The notes under the pieces: generated by a model
What the model was told of the DNA's origin: nothing
The model's input: the letters and a program-made list of their open reading frames with translations, nothing else
The model's database searches: none
Position numbers and translations under genes: made by a program
Shown here: positions 18,743 through 28,461 of the stretch, piece by piece
Position numbering within the stretch: the first letter of the stretch is position 1
How the letters are laid out: every line of letters starts with the position of its first letter
Origin: Candidatus Limivivens intestinipullorum
Lineage (GTDB): Bacteria > Bacillota > Clostridia > Lachnospirales > Lachnospiraceae
NCBI GenBank assembly: GCA_018711185.1
Contig: DVIQ01000114.1
Span: forward strand, 1 to 64,000
Length of the DNA stretch: 64,000 nt
Direction of reading: 5' to 3'

Positions 18743-18844
18743 CGGATGGAAATGAGATTATGAGTCAGATCACGGCTTTCTTCAGCGCGGAAGAGCTGGG
18801 AAAATCGGAAGCTGAAAGGTTTTCTGGCATACAGTAAATTTGCA

Positions 18845-18889
18845 TACGCCCACGGGGCAGGCGTACCAACGTCCTGCCCTGCGGGCGTA
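18845..18889. terminator. Hairpin closing the GH29 operon
   Basis: TACGCCCACGGGGCAGG pairs with CCTGCCCTGCGGGCGTA with two mismatches around an 11-base loop, in the gap between the fucosidase and the Rpn pseudogene. No long T-run is present on either strand. It could be a convergent terminator or a repeat. Otherwise 18743-18930 holds nothing recognisable. Confidence 0.45.
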
Positions 18890-18930
18890 CTTGGCATCCC
18901 TGAATGTATGCCGCCTTCTTTTCTTTGTAC

Positions 18931-19857
18931 TCATTTTACGAGAGAACGGTCCAGAGCCAGCCACTGCTTTACTTCATTCACGCTGACCTTTGCCGCCTTT
19001 GCGATATCTTCTATGGAGATCCCCATTCTGGCAAGAGAAACGGCCATTTCCTTTTTGCCTTCTAATTCGCCTTCCTGACGGCCCTTCTGCTCGATTCTGT
19101 CTAAAACGTCACACATATTACGGATACCTCCTTCCGTATCATTCTGATAGACTGCCTCAAACCTTTGATCATTTGACATTACACTGATCAGCTGTAAAGT
19201 TTCATGCACATGCTTTAAAGCATGGGGTTCAGGGTGATAATCGTTTTTTTCACGCTTCTGCACAAAATAGTCAGCTACAACCCGGAAATCGCTACGAAAC
19301 AGTGTTACGGTTCAGCTTTGCTGAACCATAACTGCAAAAATCCATTTGAAATCGCCTTTGGCGATGGGATTTTTGCACTCCTGAATCACTTTCTCACGGT
19401 CTGCGCAGCATGTGCGCAGACCTGGGATGAACTGCTACGAAACAGGTCCATCTGCTTCATGCGTCAAATATGCAACCTCAAACAGATTGACTTTGTAGTC
19501 ATTTACGTATGGTTCAAATTCTGGCGGTATGTCAAGCCGCTCCTTTAGACGCAGCGGCTGATCCCAATGCTTTTTATGACCAAAATATAATACCAGTGTT
19601 ACCACAGGATAACGGCTTTTGTCTGTATGATCAGCCAACAGCTGCGCCCTGTATTCAGCCCCGTCGTATCCCATTACACGCAGGGAAATATCCGGATCCG
19701 GATTTGTCTGGTTTTCGATCCCAACGCATGCAATCCGGATATTGCCGTTTCTCCAGCGCTTGGCAACATCCCTTTCCATCTCATGGAGTTTACCGCCTGC
19801 TTTATAGTATGAACGCGGCGCCTGATCCTCAAGCTCATCCCTTTTTCGCCCAAACGG
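18931..19857 (-). pseudogene. Rpn-family PD-(D/E)XK nuclease/transposase, multiply disrupted
   Basis: Read on the minus strand, the piece from 19857 (DELEDQAPRSYYKAGGK... RYPVVTLVLYFGHKK... VNLFEVAYLTHE) and the piece from about 19290 to 18931 (SDFRVVADYFVQKREKND... GGIRNMCDVLDRIEQKGR) together make an Rpn-type protein. They are broken by a one-base frameshift near 19450 and by an inserted 131-bp repeat (19303-19433). The N-terminal part of the family (before DELED) is missing: a stop lies directly upstream. Intact relatives promote recombination and vary by horizontal transfer. Confidence 0.85.
19303..19433. mobile_element. 131-bp MITE-like palindromic element inside the Rpn pseudogene
   Basis: The insert opens with the palindrome GTTACGGTTCAGC-ttt-GCTGAACCATAAC, continues with an AATCCATTTGAAATCGCC segment and ends with CTGCGCAGCATGTGCGCAG. 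It is flanked by the 12-bp direct repeat GCTACGAAACAG (19291-19302 and 19434-19445), consistent with a target-site duplication. A closely similar full-length copy is at 54509-54645. It encodes nothing, so any movement would depend on an outside transposase. Confidence 0.75.
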
Positions 19858-20123
19858 TCACCGCCTTTCCCTGTGCATCTTTCAGGAGCATATAAACTTC
19901 AATGATGCTTTCTGTTAGCACAGGGCGAACGACAAGTCAACGGCATAGCCGTAAGCTTTCCTGCCTGAGAATAATATGAAGTACCTCTCCTGAAAATTTG
20001 TAACAGCAGATTTACTTATTCCCAAGGGAATTTCCGCAGGGGAGGACATCTGTGCCAGTTCGTGAACAGCCAAGGCTTGAGCTGCCTGCCTTCTTTCACT
20101 GTCTGCTGCTTCGGGCTGCGTGA
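19858..20123. other. Gap without recognisable gene
   Basis: Between the Rpn remnant and the histidine kinase. Short minus-strand frames exist (one reads AQMSSPAEIPLGISKSAVTN) but none is complete or recognised, so it is probably decayed coding DNA from the same event that truncated the Rpn gene. Confidence 0.4.
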
Positions 20124-21887
20124 TTACGGCTCTGTCACCACCGGCAAAACCACCGTTACCGTGGTCCCTTCCCCTACCGTGCTTTCATACCGCAGTCCGT
20201 ATTCCGGCCCGTAGGCGAGCCGCAGTCGTTCGTGAATGTTCCAGACACCGTATCCGTGCCGTTTCTGGCCGTTCTTCTTCTGAAGCAGCGAATCCAGCTT
20301 TTCCTTAGGAATACCCATGCCGTTGTCGGAAATAGTGAGGCGGATGGAATCGCCGTCCATGGAGCCGCTCACGGTGATGGTTCCTGTCTCGTCCTCCCGT
20401 TCCAGGATTCCGTGATTTATGGAATTTTCCACAATGGGCTGGAGGACGATTTTCAGCATATAGTAGCCGTAAAGCTGGGGCGGTACCTGGATTAAAAGAG
20501 TGATCCGGTTTTCGAAGCGCATGTTCTGGATATTAACGAAGGTCTGGATATGGCGCAGCTCATCCTGGATGGGGACGATTTTCTCGCCGTGGCCCAGGCT
20601 CAGACTGTAAAATTCCCCAAGTTTCCCGGCGGCCTCGGAAACTTCGATGCAGTTGTACTTCAGGCCCATCCAGTGGATCATATCCAGGGTATTGTAGAGA
20701 AAATGCGGATTAATCTGGGACTGGAGCACCTGAAATTCCAGATCCTTGATCTCATTGACCGAGCGGTACTGTTCCTCCATCAGTCCGGCGATTTTCGTCT
20801 GCATCTTATAAAAGCTTTGGGTGAGTTCGCCGATTTCATCGCTGCCGTTGTCAATGGGCCGGGTGATGAAATTTCCGGAGGAGGACTGCTTCATCAGGTT
20901 TTTCAATACGACAATTCTGGAATTGAGGGATTTGGAAAGCTTGTACATGACAGGCAGGCAAATCAAAATCAGAACCAGAACGGAAAGGAGCATCTGATTC
21001 TGGAAGCCGCGGGTGGCAAGGAGGACATCCGCGTAAGGAACCAGAATAATAAGCGTCCAGTCACTGTTTTGAATTTCCCGAAAACCGCAAAGATAGGGAT
21101 TTCCATTGTATTTCACCTGAGCCAGGGATTCTTCCGCTTCCAGACCGCTCTCGTCAATGAGTGTCCGGATATCCGAAAGGTCATCGAATACATTATTCTT
21201 GGCGGTGATGAGTTCATTGTGAGAATTTATGACAGCCAGGCAGGTGTTCACGGTGAGCTCACCCTGATCCACAATATCCGCGATTTTTGAAACCGGAATG
21301 GAGGCGGTAATATATCCGAGATAATTCCCCAGTTTCTGCAGATCGGAAATCTTTTTCACATACAGGATGTGATCCTCTTCCCCTTCAAAAAAGCCGCCGG
21401 GAATCCAGAGGCTGGACTCCTGGGAGCTGTTCAGACGCTCATACCACTCCGTTCTGGCGGCGGAGGAGAGACGCTTAAATTCGTCTGTTTCCTCAAAGGA
21501 AGCCGGCCCGGTGGAGGAATAAAGGCGGATTTCATCGATGTTGTCGGTGGTATAGGAATTGTACAGGATTTCCCGACAGTCCGTGGTATGAATGTTCCAG
21601 TTGGCAATATTTTTGCTGTAGTATTCCGCACTGTTGGAGAGAACGGTCTGAATGGTGTCGTCGTAGCTGATCACATTCATGATGCCCTCGATGGCATGAA
21701 CCCGATACTCGATAAAAGAAGCCGCCTGGTTCAGGGTATTGGTTCCGGAGTAGATCTGCTGCTCTGTCTCCCGCCTGGAAAGGCTGTAGCTGTTAACCAG
21801 GGTCAGGGCGGCCAGAGAGATCAGAAGCACCAGGCTGGTGACAGAAAAAATCCGGAAAGTAAAGCTCTTTAAAAATCTTGTTTTCAT
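20124..21887 (-). CDS. YesM-type sensor histidine kinase
   Basis: A 587-residue membrane kinase: transmembrane segment near 12-34, extracytoplasmic sensor to about 290, second membrane segment, HAMP, His_kinase block with phospho-accepting His in SQINPHFLYNTLDMIHW (about residue 394), and an ATPase domain (NSINHG..., SDNGMGIPKEKL). ATG 21887 is chosen over upstream TTG/ATG because GAGGG is well spaced. It nearly abuts the response regulator gene (11 bp), forming one operon; the probable target is the divergent operon from 23661. Confidence 0.93.
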   Translation of the reverse strand: MKTRFLKSFTFRIFSVTSLVLLISLAALTLVNSYSLSRRETEQQIYSGTNTLNQAASFIEYRVHAIEGIMNVISYDDTIQTVLSNSAEYYSKNIANWNIHTTDCREILYNSYTTDNIDEIRLYSSTGPASFEETDEFKRLSSAARTEWYERLNSSQESSLWIPGGFFEGEEDHILYVKKISDLQKLGNYLGYITASIPVSKIADIVDQGELTVNTCLAVINSHNELITAKNNVFDDLSDIRTLIDESGLEAEESLAQVKYNGNPYLCGFREIQNSDWTLIILVPYADVLLATRGFQNQMLLSVLVLILICLPVMYKLSKSLNSRIVVLKNLMKQSSSGNFITRPIDNGSDEIGELTQSFYKMQTKIAGLMEEQYRSVNEIKDLEFQVLQSQINPHFLYNTLDMIHWMGLKYNCIEVSEAAGKLGEFYSLSLGHGEKIVPIQDELRHIQTFVNIQNMRFENRITLLIQVPPQLYGYYMLKIVLQPIVENSINHGILEREDETGTITVSGSMDGDSIRLTISDNGMGIPKEKLDSLLQKKNGQKRHGYGVWNIHERLRLAYGPEYGLRYESTVGEGTTVTVVLPVVTEP

Positions 21888-21898
21888 AGACATATCCC

Positions 21899-23401
21899 TC
21901 AATTCTGACCGCGCCGGTACTGGGTGGGCGTCTGGCCATAACGCTTTTTGAAAAGCGTATTCAGGTAGTTCGCGTCGGGAATCCCCACCTTCCGGGCAAT
22001 TTCATAGAGTTTCAAATCCGAGTGCTTCAAATAGAAGCATACTTTATCCATCCGTATATTCATAAGATAATCGTTTGCCGTTGCCCCGGTATTCTGCTTA
22101 AACAGGGAACAAAAATAGTTCTGGGACAGCCCCGCTTCCTGGGCAATTCCCCGGATATTCAGCTCCGGGTTCATGTAATTTAAAAGCATAAAGCGGATCG
22201 CCTTCTGGATCTGCTGGTGGTATTGTTCCAGATGGTTGAGATCCTCAAGGCTGGACATGCCGTAGCAGATGATCTGCGCATAGTCCTGCAGGGTATACAG
22301 ACGAAATTCCTCCCAGGACAGCGGGATGCCCTGGCAGGTGGCCGCGTAGAGCTCATAAAGCTTTCGGCGGATATTGGAAATATCCGTGTACTGTTCTGCC
22401 CGGAGAATACGGAAAAGCTGTTCCGTGGATTCCAGGGAATAATTGCGCCGGGCGAAAAGATCCGCAGGCGAGGGCTTTTCCTCCAAGGCGAAGTGGCAGT
22501 CCAGTATGGAGCGGTAATTAAAGTACATATACTGGTATTCCAGATTTTTCGCGGCGATGGAATAGCTCTGGCTGATTTCGGAAATCCGGTGAACGGTGGG
22601 GCCGATGGCAATGGTGGAATCAAAGCCCTGTTCCCGCTTTATGTAATCCCGCACTTGGGTTAAAACCGCGTGAAGCACCGCGGAATAAGTGACACTGGTG
22701 ACGAGAATGGGACGGTTATTTTCCCACAGACCCAGATAAAATTCCGAATCGGACAGAAGACGCTGATCCGAGAGAAAACGGTTCAGGGACAGGCACAGTT
22801 CTTTGCCGGCCATTACATCCATAAGCCCGTGAACGCCGATGCACACCGCCGCATAGGAGGCATTGTCCTGCCAGACAAAATACGTGGGGACGTAGCGCTT
22901 TTTAAATTCCTGCCAGTCGGGATTTGGTGAAACGAGGTCCTGCACAAGATCGATGTGAACGATTTTTTTCGTCTCCGAAAGGGAAGCGTCCCTCAGAGCC
23001 GACTGTCTGGACGCTTGCTTTTCCGCCAAAATTGTCTGAATCACCTGGGAAACCGTCTGGGTGACGCTGTTGAGGATCACCGGCTTTTCAATGTAGGTTT
23101 CGGCTTTCAGATCGATGGCGGATTTTAAGTATTCTTTATCCGCGTAACCGCTTAAAAAGATCAGCTTGCAGGACGGATATCTGGACTTGATCTGCCGGGC
23201 AAGCTCAATGCCGTTCATGTGAGGCATTTTTACGTCCGTCAGGAGAATATCGGGGACAAAATCATTCACAAGCTTCATGGCTTCTACGCCATTGGAAGCG
23301 GAGCGTACCTGGGTAATCCCAAGGGAAGTCCAGTCAATGTAGTTCAGCAGCCCTTCTTTTGTCAGTTTTTCATCGTCAACAATCAGTAATTGAATATCCA
23401 T
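21899..23401 (-). CDS. YesN-type response regulator with AraC output domain
   Basis: A 500-residue protein with an N-terminal receiver (LLIVDDEKLTKEGL, phospho-acceptor Asp in DILLTDVKMPHMNG, about residue 55), a middle region of about 270 residues, and a C-terminal AraC DNA-binding domain from about 400 (IRGIAQEAGLSQNYFCSLFK, YEIARKVGIPDANYLNTLFKKRYG). AAAGGAG precedes the ATG. Pairs with the kinase downstream and is divergent from the aldolase-importer operon. Confidence 0.94.
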   Translation of the reverse strand: MDIQLLIVDDEKLTKEGLLNYIDWTSLGITQVRSASNGVEAMKLVNDFVPDILLTDVKMPHMNGIELARQIKSRYPSCKLIFLSGYADKEYLKSAIDLKAETYIEKPVILNSVTQTVSQVIQTILAEKQASRQSALRDASLSETKKIVHIDLVQDLVSPNPDWQEFKKRYVPTYFVWQDNASYAAVCIGVHGLMDVMAGKELCLSLNRFLSDQRLLSDSEFYLGLWENNRPILVTSVTYSAVLHAVLTQVRDYIKREQGFDSTIAIGPTVHRISEISQSYSIAAKNLEYQYMYFNYRSILDCHFALEEKPSPADLFARRNYSLESTEQLFRILRAEQYTDISNIRRKLYELYAATCQGIPLSWEEFRLYTLQDYAQIICYGMSSLEDLNHLEQYHQQIQKAIRFMLLNYMNPELNIRGIAQEAGLSQNYFCSLFKQNTGATANDYLMNIRMDKVCFYLKHSDLKLYEIARKVGIPDANYLNTLFKKRYGQTPTQYRRGQN

Positions 23402-23531
23402 GCCAGGCTCCTTTGTATAAAATAGAATACCAAAAAATGGAAAAAAACAGCTATATCACTATGCAAAATCAATAAAATATTAAGACGGATCGTAATATTT
23501 TCGAGAATATCTTAATTCTACCATATTTCTT

Positions 23532-23559
23532 TTGAGGTGTAAATTCAGTAAACTATACA
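23532..23559 (+). promoter_or_regulatory. Candidate promoter of the aldolase-importer 2 operon
   Basis: TTGAGG (23532-23537) and TATACA (23554-23559) are spaced by 16 bp, about 100 bp before the aldolase start. An inverted-repeat-like stretch TTAAGAC...TCTTAA with an ATATTTTCGAGAATAT core lies just upstream (about 23480-23516) and could be the response-regulator site; that is a guess. A palindromic repeat (23613-23635) lies in the leader. Confidence 0.4.
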
Positions 23560-23612
23560 TACAAGCAGTAAAAAAGCTGTACAGAACAGCCAGGAAGGAA
23601 CAAACAAAGCGG

Positions 23613-23635
23613 CGGTTCAGCAAGGCTGAACGGTA
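23613..23635. repeat. GTTCAGC palindrome in the aldolase leader
   Basis: CGGTTCAGC-aag-GCTGAACGG, one of the dispersed palindromes seen through the window, located 26 bp before the aldolase ATG and therefore in its untranslated leader. Confidence 0.65.
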
Positions 23636-23660
23636 AGGAAAGGGGGAACCATCAAAAGAG

Positions 23661-24428
23661 ATGAACAGAGTAGAGGCTTTGAAAAAGAAAATGGATCAGG
23701 GGAAACTTCTGAAAGGATTTTTCCTGACCATGGCAGACCCCGCTGTCTCGGAGATCGGCGGATATGCGGGATACGATTATGTCTGGATTGACGCGGAACA
23801 CGCGCCTTTGGGACGCCAGGAGATTCTGCGGCATATCATGGCAGCCCAGGGAAGCGGATGCGCGGCCTTTGTCCGGGTACCGGGCAGCGATCCGTCTCAG
23901 ATGAAAGCTATTTTGGACATGGGACCGGACGGCGTGATCTTTCCGTTTACCAATAATCCAAAGATTGCCAGAGAGGAAATCCAGGCGTGTCTGTATCCTG
24001 ACCAGGGAGGCGTCCGGGGGCAGGGCCCCATACGGGCAATCCGTTATGGCCTGGATGAGGAAGGGGCGTACATTGCAAACGCGGCGGCAAGCGTTTTTAA
24101 AGTGGGCCAGATCGAGACCCTGGAAGGCTACGAAAATCTGGACGCGATTCTGGATGTAAAGGGATTTGATTCCTTTTTTATCGGAAGAGCGGATCTGGGA
24201 AGATCCATCGCGGGGAGCAAAAAGCAGGTGAATTTGGACCAGGCATTTACGGACATCTGCCGCCGGGTGCGTGAGAAAGGATACTATATGGGTGCCGCCA
24301 TAGGAGCTTCGGCCGCGGAGGCAGAGGACGCGAAAAGCCGGGGCGTTCAGTGGGTAGTGTTTGGCCAGGACGTGAAAATTCTGGCAGAAGGATTGAAACG
24401 GAATCTGGAAAATCTGAAAGAACTTTGA
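23661..24428 (+). CDS. HpcH/HpaI-family aldolase
   Basis: A 255-residue class II pyruvate-type aldolase that cleaves 2-keto-3-deoxy acids. Features: YVWIDAEHAPLG (catalytic His region), FVRVPGSDP, GQIETLEGYENLD (metal-binding Glu) and FIGRADLG. Relatives include 2-keto-3-deoxy-L-rhamnonate and -glucarate aldolases; the substrate here is not fixed by sequence. First gene of an operon with a beta-propeller protein and importer 2, so a sugar-acid step in catabolism of the imported sugar is likely. Confidence 0.9.
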   Translation: MNRVEALKKKMDQGKLLKGFFLTMADPAVSEIGGYAGYDYVWIDAEHAPLGRQEILRHIMAAQGSGCAAFVRVPGSDPSQMKAILDMGPDGVIFPFTNNPKIAREEIQACLYPDQGGVRGQGPIRAIRYGLDEEGAYIANAAASVFKVGQIETLEGYENLDAILDVKGFDSFFIGRADLGRSIAGSKKQVNLDQAFTDICRRVREKGYYMGAAIGASAAEAEDAKSRGVQWVVFGQDVKILAEGLKRNLENLKEL

Positions 24429-24444
24429 GAAAGGCGGAAGAAAA

Positions 24445-25353
24445 ATGGAGAGATGCCAGATACTGCTGCGCGGCGGTTCTTTTTCCTATGAACTGCGGCT
24501 TGACTGGGCGAAATGGCCTGAAAAGATGGGAAACCGCGCGGTAAGCGGAATTGCCCTGCATCCGGACGGAATGCTGTATGTCTCCACCAGATCCGAACGC
24601 TATCCCATCTGTGTGTTCGACAAGGACGGAAACTGCGTCCGGACCTTTGGAGCGGAGCTTGATTTTTCCAGAACCCATGGCCTGACTGTGGATCTGGACG
24701 GAAACATCTGGGTATGTGATGACCAGAACAGCGTCATTTACCATTTAGATAAGGAAGGAAAGCTTCTGGGAACGATGGGAGAGAAGGGCGTTTTCTCCGA
24801 CAGCGGCTACGACCCTACGGTGCGCTGGCCTCATGATCTGTACACAAACGTGCGGGCGGCAGAGCCCTTTAACCGCCCTACGAGGATGCTGCAGGCTCCC
24901 TGGGGAGATTTGTACTGTACGGATGGCTATGGAAATACGGCGGTTCACCGCTTTACGGCGGAGGGAAAGCTGCTCCGGACCTGGGGCGGCCCGGGGCGGG
25001 AGCCCGGCAGATTTCGTCTGCCCCACTCCATCGCGGCGGACGAGCGCGGAAGGCTATGGATCTGCGACCGGGAGAATTTTATGGTTCAGATTTATGACAA
25101 AGAGGGAAACTTTGTGAGGAGAATCGAGCGAGCGGGCTATCCCTCGGATTTATGGGAGTTTGACCACCATATGTATCTCTGCAACGGGGATGGAGCGGTG
25201 GACATTTACGATCTGGAGTGCCAAAAGACAGCGTCGGTGGCATTTCCGGAATGCTTTGACGACATTCATTCCATTGGAGGAGATGAAGAGGGAAATCTTT
25301 ATCTTGGAAAGATTAATGGTGAAAATTCCCTGTTTCAGCTGAAAAAAGTATAG
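24445..25353 (+). CDS. NHL-repeat beta-propeller protein
   Basis: A 302-residue protein of repeated blades such as GIALHPDGMLYVSTR, GLTVDLDGNIWVCDD, SIAADERGRLWICDR, the NHL/SMP-30-like pattern. Such propellers include lactonases and peptidyl-hydroxyglycine lyase-like enzymes; catalytic activity here is unknown. No signal peptide. It sits between an aldolase and an importer, so a lactonase or sugar-processing role is possible but unproven. Confidence 0.82.
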   Translation: MERCQILLRGGSFSYELRLDWAKWPEKMGNRAVSGIALHPDGMLYVSTRSERYPICVFDKDGNCVRTFGAELDFSRTHGLTVDLDGNIWVCDDQNSVIYHLDKEGKLLGTMGEKGVFSDSGYDPTVRWPHDLYTNVRAAEPFNRPTRMLQAPWGDLYCTDGYGNTAVHRFTAEGKLLRTWGGPGREPGRFRLPHSIAADERGRLWICDRENFMVQIYDKEGNFVRRIERAGYPSDLWEFDHHMYLCNGDGAVDIYDLECQKTASVAFPECFDDIHSIGGDEEGNLYLGKINGENSLFQLKKV

Positions 25354-25381
25354 AGTATAGAGAGAAAGCGAGGTAAAGGAA

Positions 25382-26662
25382 ATGAAGAAACGGAACGTTA
25401 CAGCATTACTGATCACCCTGTCTCTGGCCATGTCCGGCCTGGGAGCGATGACGGGATACGCGGAAGAGTCCGGCGAAAAGACGGTTCTTCGGCAGATGGT
25501 CTGGGGAAGCATTGACGACTATGTGCCGGATAATGAGATTTTTATGGAGCTGAGTCCGGAATATGCGGATTCGGTAGAATTGTCTGTGGAGCTGGGAGGC
25601 TCCGGCGATGCGGATGTAGCCCAGCGTTTTCGCCTGATGCTGGCCTCCGGCGAAGAGCTGCCGGATATGATCCGTTTGAATTATACGCAGTTCGCGGAAT
25701 TTGCTGACGCGGGCGTTCTCTATGATATGGGAGAGGTGCTGGCACCGTATGAGGATGATATCATTGACGCGGCCAAAGAGTTGATGACCTATGACGGTAC
25801 ATACTATGCTACGATTTTCGAAATTAAGCCCAAGGTTTGGTTTTACCGGTCAGATATTTTTGAAGAATGCGGAATTAACGTGGATGAAGTAAAAACTATT
25901 GATGATTTTATCGCGGCAGCGGAGACGATTCATGAGACGTATCCGGACAGCTATCTGGAAAACTACGGAACACCTTTAAACAACTATGATCTGACAATGA
26001 TGCTCTGCGCTACCGACGGAACCTTCTGTGATGAGGAGGGAAATTATCATTGCGCTTCGGACGAAGGGGTGCGTCAGGCTTTTGAAAATCTGAAAAAGTT
26101 AAAGGACAGCGGTGCATTCTCTGATATCGTGGAGTGGAGCGCGGACTGGTAGGCGGCTTTTTCCGATGACACGCTGATTTCTCAGCTTTTGGGAGGCTGG
26201 ATGAAGGATCATCTGATTAACTGGACACCGGAAAACGCGGGGAAATGGGCGGTTGCCCCCTGGCCGGAGGAGATTGCGCAGGGTTCAGAGTCCGGCGGCG
26301 GTATCTGGGTTGTTCCAAAGGACGCGCCCAACGCGAAGCTGGCGGCGGAAATTCTGGCAAAATATTCCTACGACTCCGAAATCCGCAAAGCGATTTATGA
26401 TCGGAACGGAAGAATCCCTCCGTTAAAATCCGCGGCTGAGGACGAGCATTACCTGAACAGCGATTACTTCGGCGATATGAGCGGTTACTTCGAAGCTCTG
26501 GAGAAGTTCAGCGTATATCCGTACAATCCGGCCTCCTCTCAGGAGCTGACGATTGTGGGCGATTATCTGACCCAGTATCTGGACGGCGCGATGTCTCTGG
26601 ATGAAGCTTTATCGGCAGCCGATGCGGATCTGAACAATCAGATCGGAAATCCCTATCAGTAA
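25382..26662 (+). pseudogene. Sugar ABC transporter substrate-binding protein (importer 2) with in-frame amber stop
   Basis: A 426-codon binding protein interrupted once by TAG at 26150-26152: reading continues in the same frame from SADW, stop, AAFSDDTLISQLLGGW to NQIGNPYQ. CAG or TGG there would restore the gene by one base. The signal peptide ends MTGYA followed by EESG, with no lipobox cysteine. The rest is undamaged, so this is a recent mutation, a sequencing error or suppressed stop. The C-terminal half has an ATG at about 26201 but no ribosome-binding site was noted. Confidence 0.88.
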
Positions 26663-26668
26663 ACTTAC

Positions 26669-26699
26669 CGGGCGGTCCTCTTTTTGAAAGGACCGCCCG
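26669..26699 (+). promoter_or_regulatory. Hairpin between binding protein and permease, importer 2
   Basis: CGGGCGGTCCT (26669-26679) and AGGACCGCCCG (26689-26699) form a perfect 11-bp GC-rich stem with a 9-base loop, directly after the binding-protein stop. No T-run follows, so it is more likely a message-stabilising element than a full terminator. Confidence 0.72.
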
Positions 26700-26724
26700 A
26701 AATGTACCAAGGAGGCTTGCCACC

Positions 26725-27594
26725 ATGAAAAGCAAAAAAAAGAACCGAAAAAGAATCCTGACCCCCTATCTGTTTCTTTTGCCATTCATTCTGATCTACA
26801 TCGTTACTTTTTTGTTCCCCGCGGCCTATTCCCTGGTGCTGAGCTTTTTTAAATACCGGGGCTACGGGGAGGCGACTTTTGTGGGGCTTTCCAATTACGA
26901 AAGCCTGCTGACTTACCGGACAATGTGGAAATGTCTGGGAAATACTCTGTTTTATTTTATTTTCAGCTTTATTCCGACAATGGTGATTGCCTTCCTTCTG
27001 GCAGTGACCATGCGTTCCAGAACTGTAAAAAGGTTCCAGAGCTTCTATAAGCCGATTATTTTCATGCCGCAGATCTGCGCGGTGGTGGCATCGGCGCTGG
27101 TGTTTAAGCTGATTTTCGCAGGGGACGTGGGAGTTATTAATCAGCTTCTGGGAACAGAGATTCCCTTCCTGACGAATGTACAGTACGAAAAGTGGCCGGT
27201 AGTTATTCTGATTACCTGGCGTGGAATCGGCTGGTATTTCATTATATTCCTGGCGGGACTGACCACCATAAGCGATGACGTGGAAGAGGCTTCCATTGTA
27301 GACGGCGCCGGTCCCTGGCAGCGTCTGCGCTACCTGTTTATCCCCTTGATGAAGCCGACCTTTATGCTGACCTTTATCACCTATGCCATTGGAGCGCTGA
27401 AACTTTATACGGAACCAAATACCCTTTTGTCCAATAACGAGGTTTCCCTTTCGTTGGCACCTTACATTAATATCATTACGACAAATGTAAACGGAGGAAA
27501 TTTCGGCATGGCTTCTGCCGCGGGATGGTTTCTGGTGGTGATTATTCTGGCGATTACACTGGTGCAGATGAAGCTGTTGGGAGGTGAGGACTGA
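26725..27594 (+). CDS. Sugar ABC transporter permease, MalF-type (importer 2)
   Basis: A 289-residue six-span permease with EAA loop near residue 188 (EEASIVDGAGPWQRLRYLFIP). CAAGGAGG precedes the ATG. Its TGA overlaps the ATG of the next permease by one base. Confidence 0.92.
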   Translation: MKSKKKNRKRILTPYLFLLPFILIYIVTFLFPAAYSLVLSFFKYRGYGEATFVGLSNYESLLTYRTMWKCLGNTLFYFIFSFIPTMVIAFLLAVTMRSRTVKRFQSFYKPIIFMPQICAVVASALVFKLIFAGDVGVINQLLGTEIPFLTNVQYEKWPVVILITWRGIGWYFIIFLAGLTTISDDVEEASIVDGAGPWQRLRYLFIPLMKPTFMLTFITYAIGALKLYTEPNTLLSNNEVSLSLAPYINIITTNVNGGNFGMASAAGWFLVVIILAITLVQMKLLGGED

Positions 27595-28445
27595 TGCAGA
27601 AACGAAAACACAGAAAATGGAAGCCAACAGCTGTTTTGACCCACGGCATTTTGCTGATCTGGGCGTTTATCTGTCTGTTTCCGGTCTATATCATGGTTAT
27701 GGGCTCGTTTAAGTCCAGTACAGAGCTGCTGCACAATTCCGTGGGGCTTCCGCAAACCTGGAGCCTGGCGAATTATATCAGTCTGTGGAGCTATAATTCC
27801 GGTACCATTATGCGGACATACCTGAATTCCCTGTTTGTAAGCACCGTTTATACGCTGATCGCCATTATACTGGCGGCTATGGCGGGTTATGCCTTTGCGA
27901 AGTTTGTGTTTCCCGGAAAAAATGTGCTGTTCGTTATGTTTCTTATGACGATGATGATACCCCAAGAACTGAATCTGACACCTTTGTATCTGATGTATTC
28001 GAAAATCGGATGGCTGAATACCTACCGAGTACAAATAGTAACAGGAATTGCCAATGTGTTTGCTATGTTTATGTTCCGAAAAAATATGGAGACTATACCG
28101 GACGCGCTGATTGAGTCTGCCCGAATCGAGGGAGCCAATCAATGGACGATTTTTACCAAAATTATTACGCCTGTATCCAAACCGGTATACGGAGCCCTGG
28201 CAATCCTGGTGTTTTTATCGAAATGGAATGAGTATCTGCTTCCGAAAATGTTTATATCAAAAACAGAGCTGCTTCCGATTATGGTTATCCTTCCCAAGTT
28301 GAGTGTCGGGGATAATCTGTATGCCGTACCCTGGGAGCTGGTGTTGACGGGCTGTACCATCGTCACGGTGCCCCTTCTTATTATATTCCTGCTTTTCCAG
28401 GACAAATTTCTGGCCAGCGTTACCCTTGGCGCGGTCAAGGGATGA
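27594..28445 (+). CDS. Sugar ABC transporter permease, MalG-type (importer 2)
   Basis: A 283-residue permease with six spans, the EAA loop near residue 174 (ESARIEGANQWTIFTKIITP) and the family ending KFLASVTLGAVKG. Translationally coupled to the previous gene. As with the other two importers, no ATPase follows. Confidence 0.92.
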   Translation: MQKRKHRKWKPTAVLTHGILLIWAFICLFPVYIMVMGSFKSSTELLHNSVGLPQTWSLANYISLWSYNSGTIMRTYLNSLFVSTVYTLIAIILAAMAGYAFAKFVFPGKNVLFVMFLMTMMIPQELNLTPLYLMYSKIGWLNTYRVQIVTGIANVFAMFMFRKNMETIPDALIESARIEGANQWTIFTKIITPVSKPVYGALAILVFLSKWNEYLLPKMFISKTELLPIMVILPKLSVGDNLYAVPWELVLTGCTIVTVPLLIIFLLFQDKFLASVTLGAVKG

Positions 28446-28461
28446 GCGGGAAAATGAAAAA

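Noticed and set aside
26150-26152. Amber codon as pyrrolysine or other recoding
   Set aside because: Solute-binding proteins are not known to need pyrrolysine, and no Pyl genes are visible; a mutation or error is simpler.
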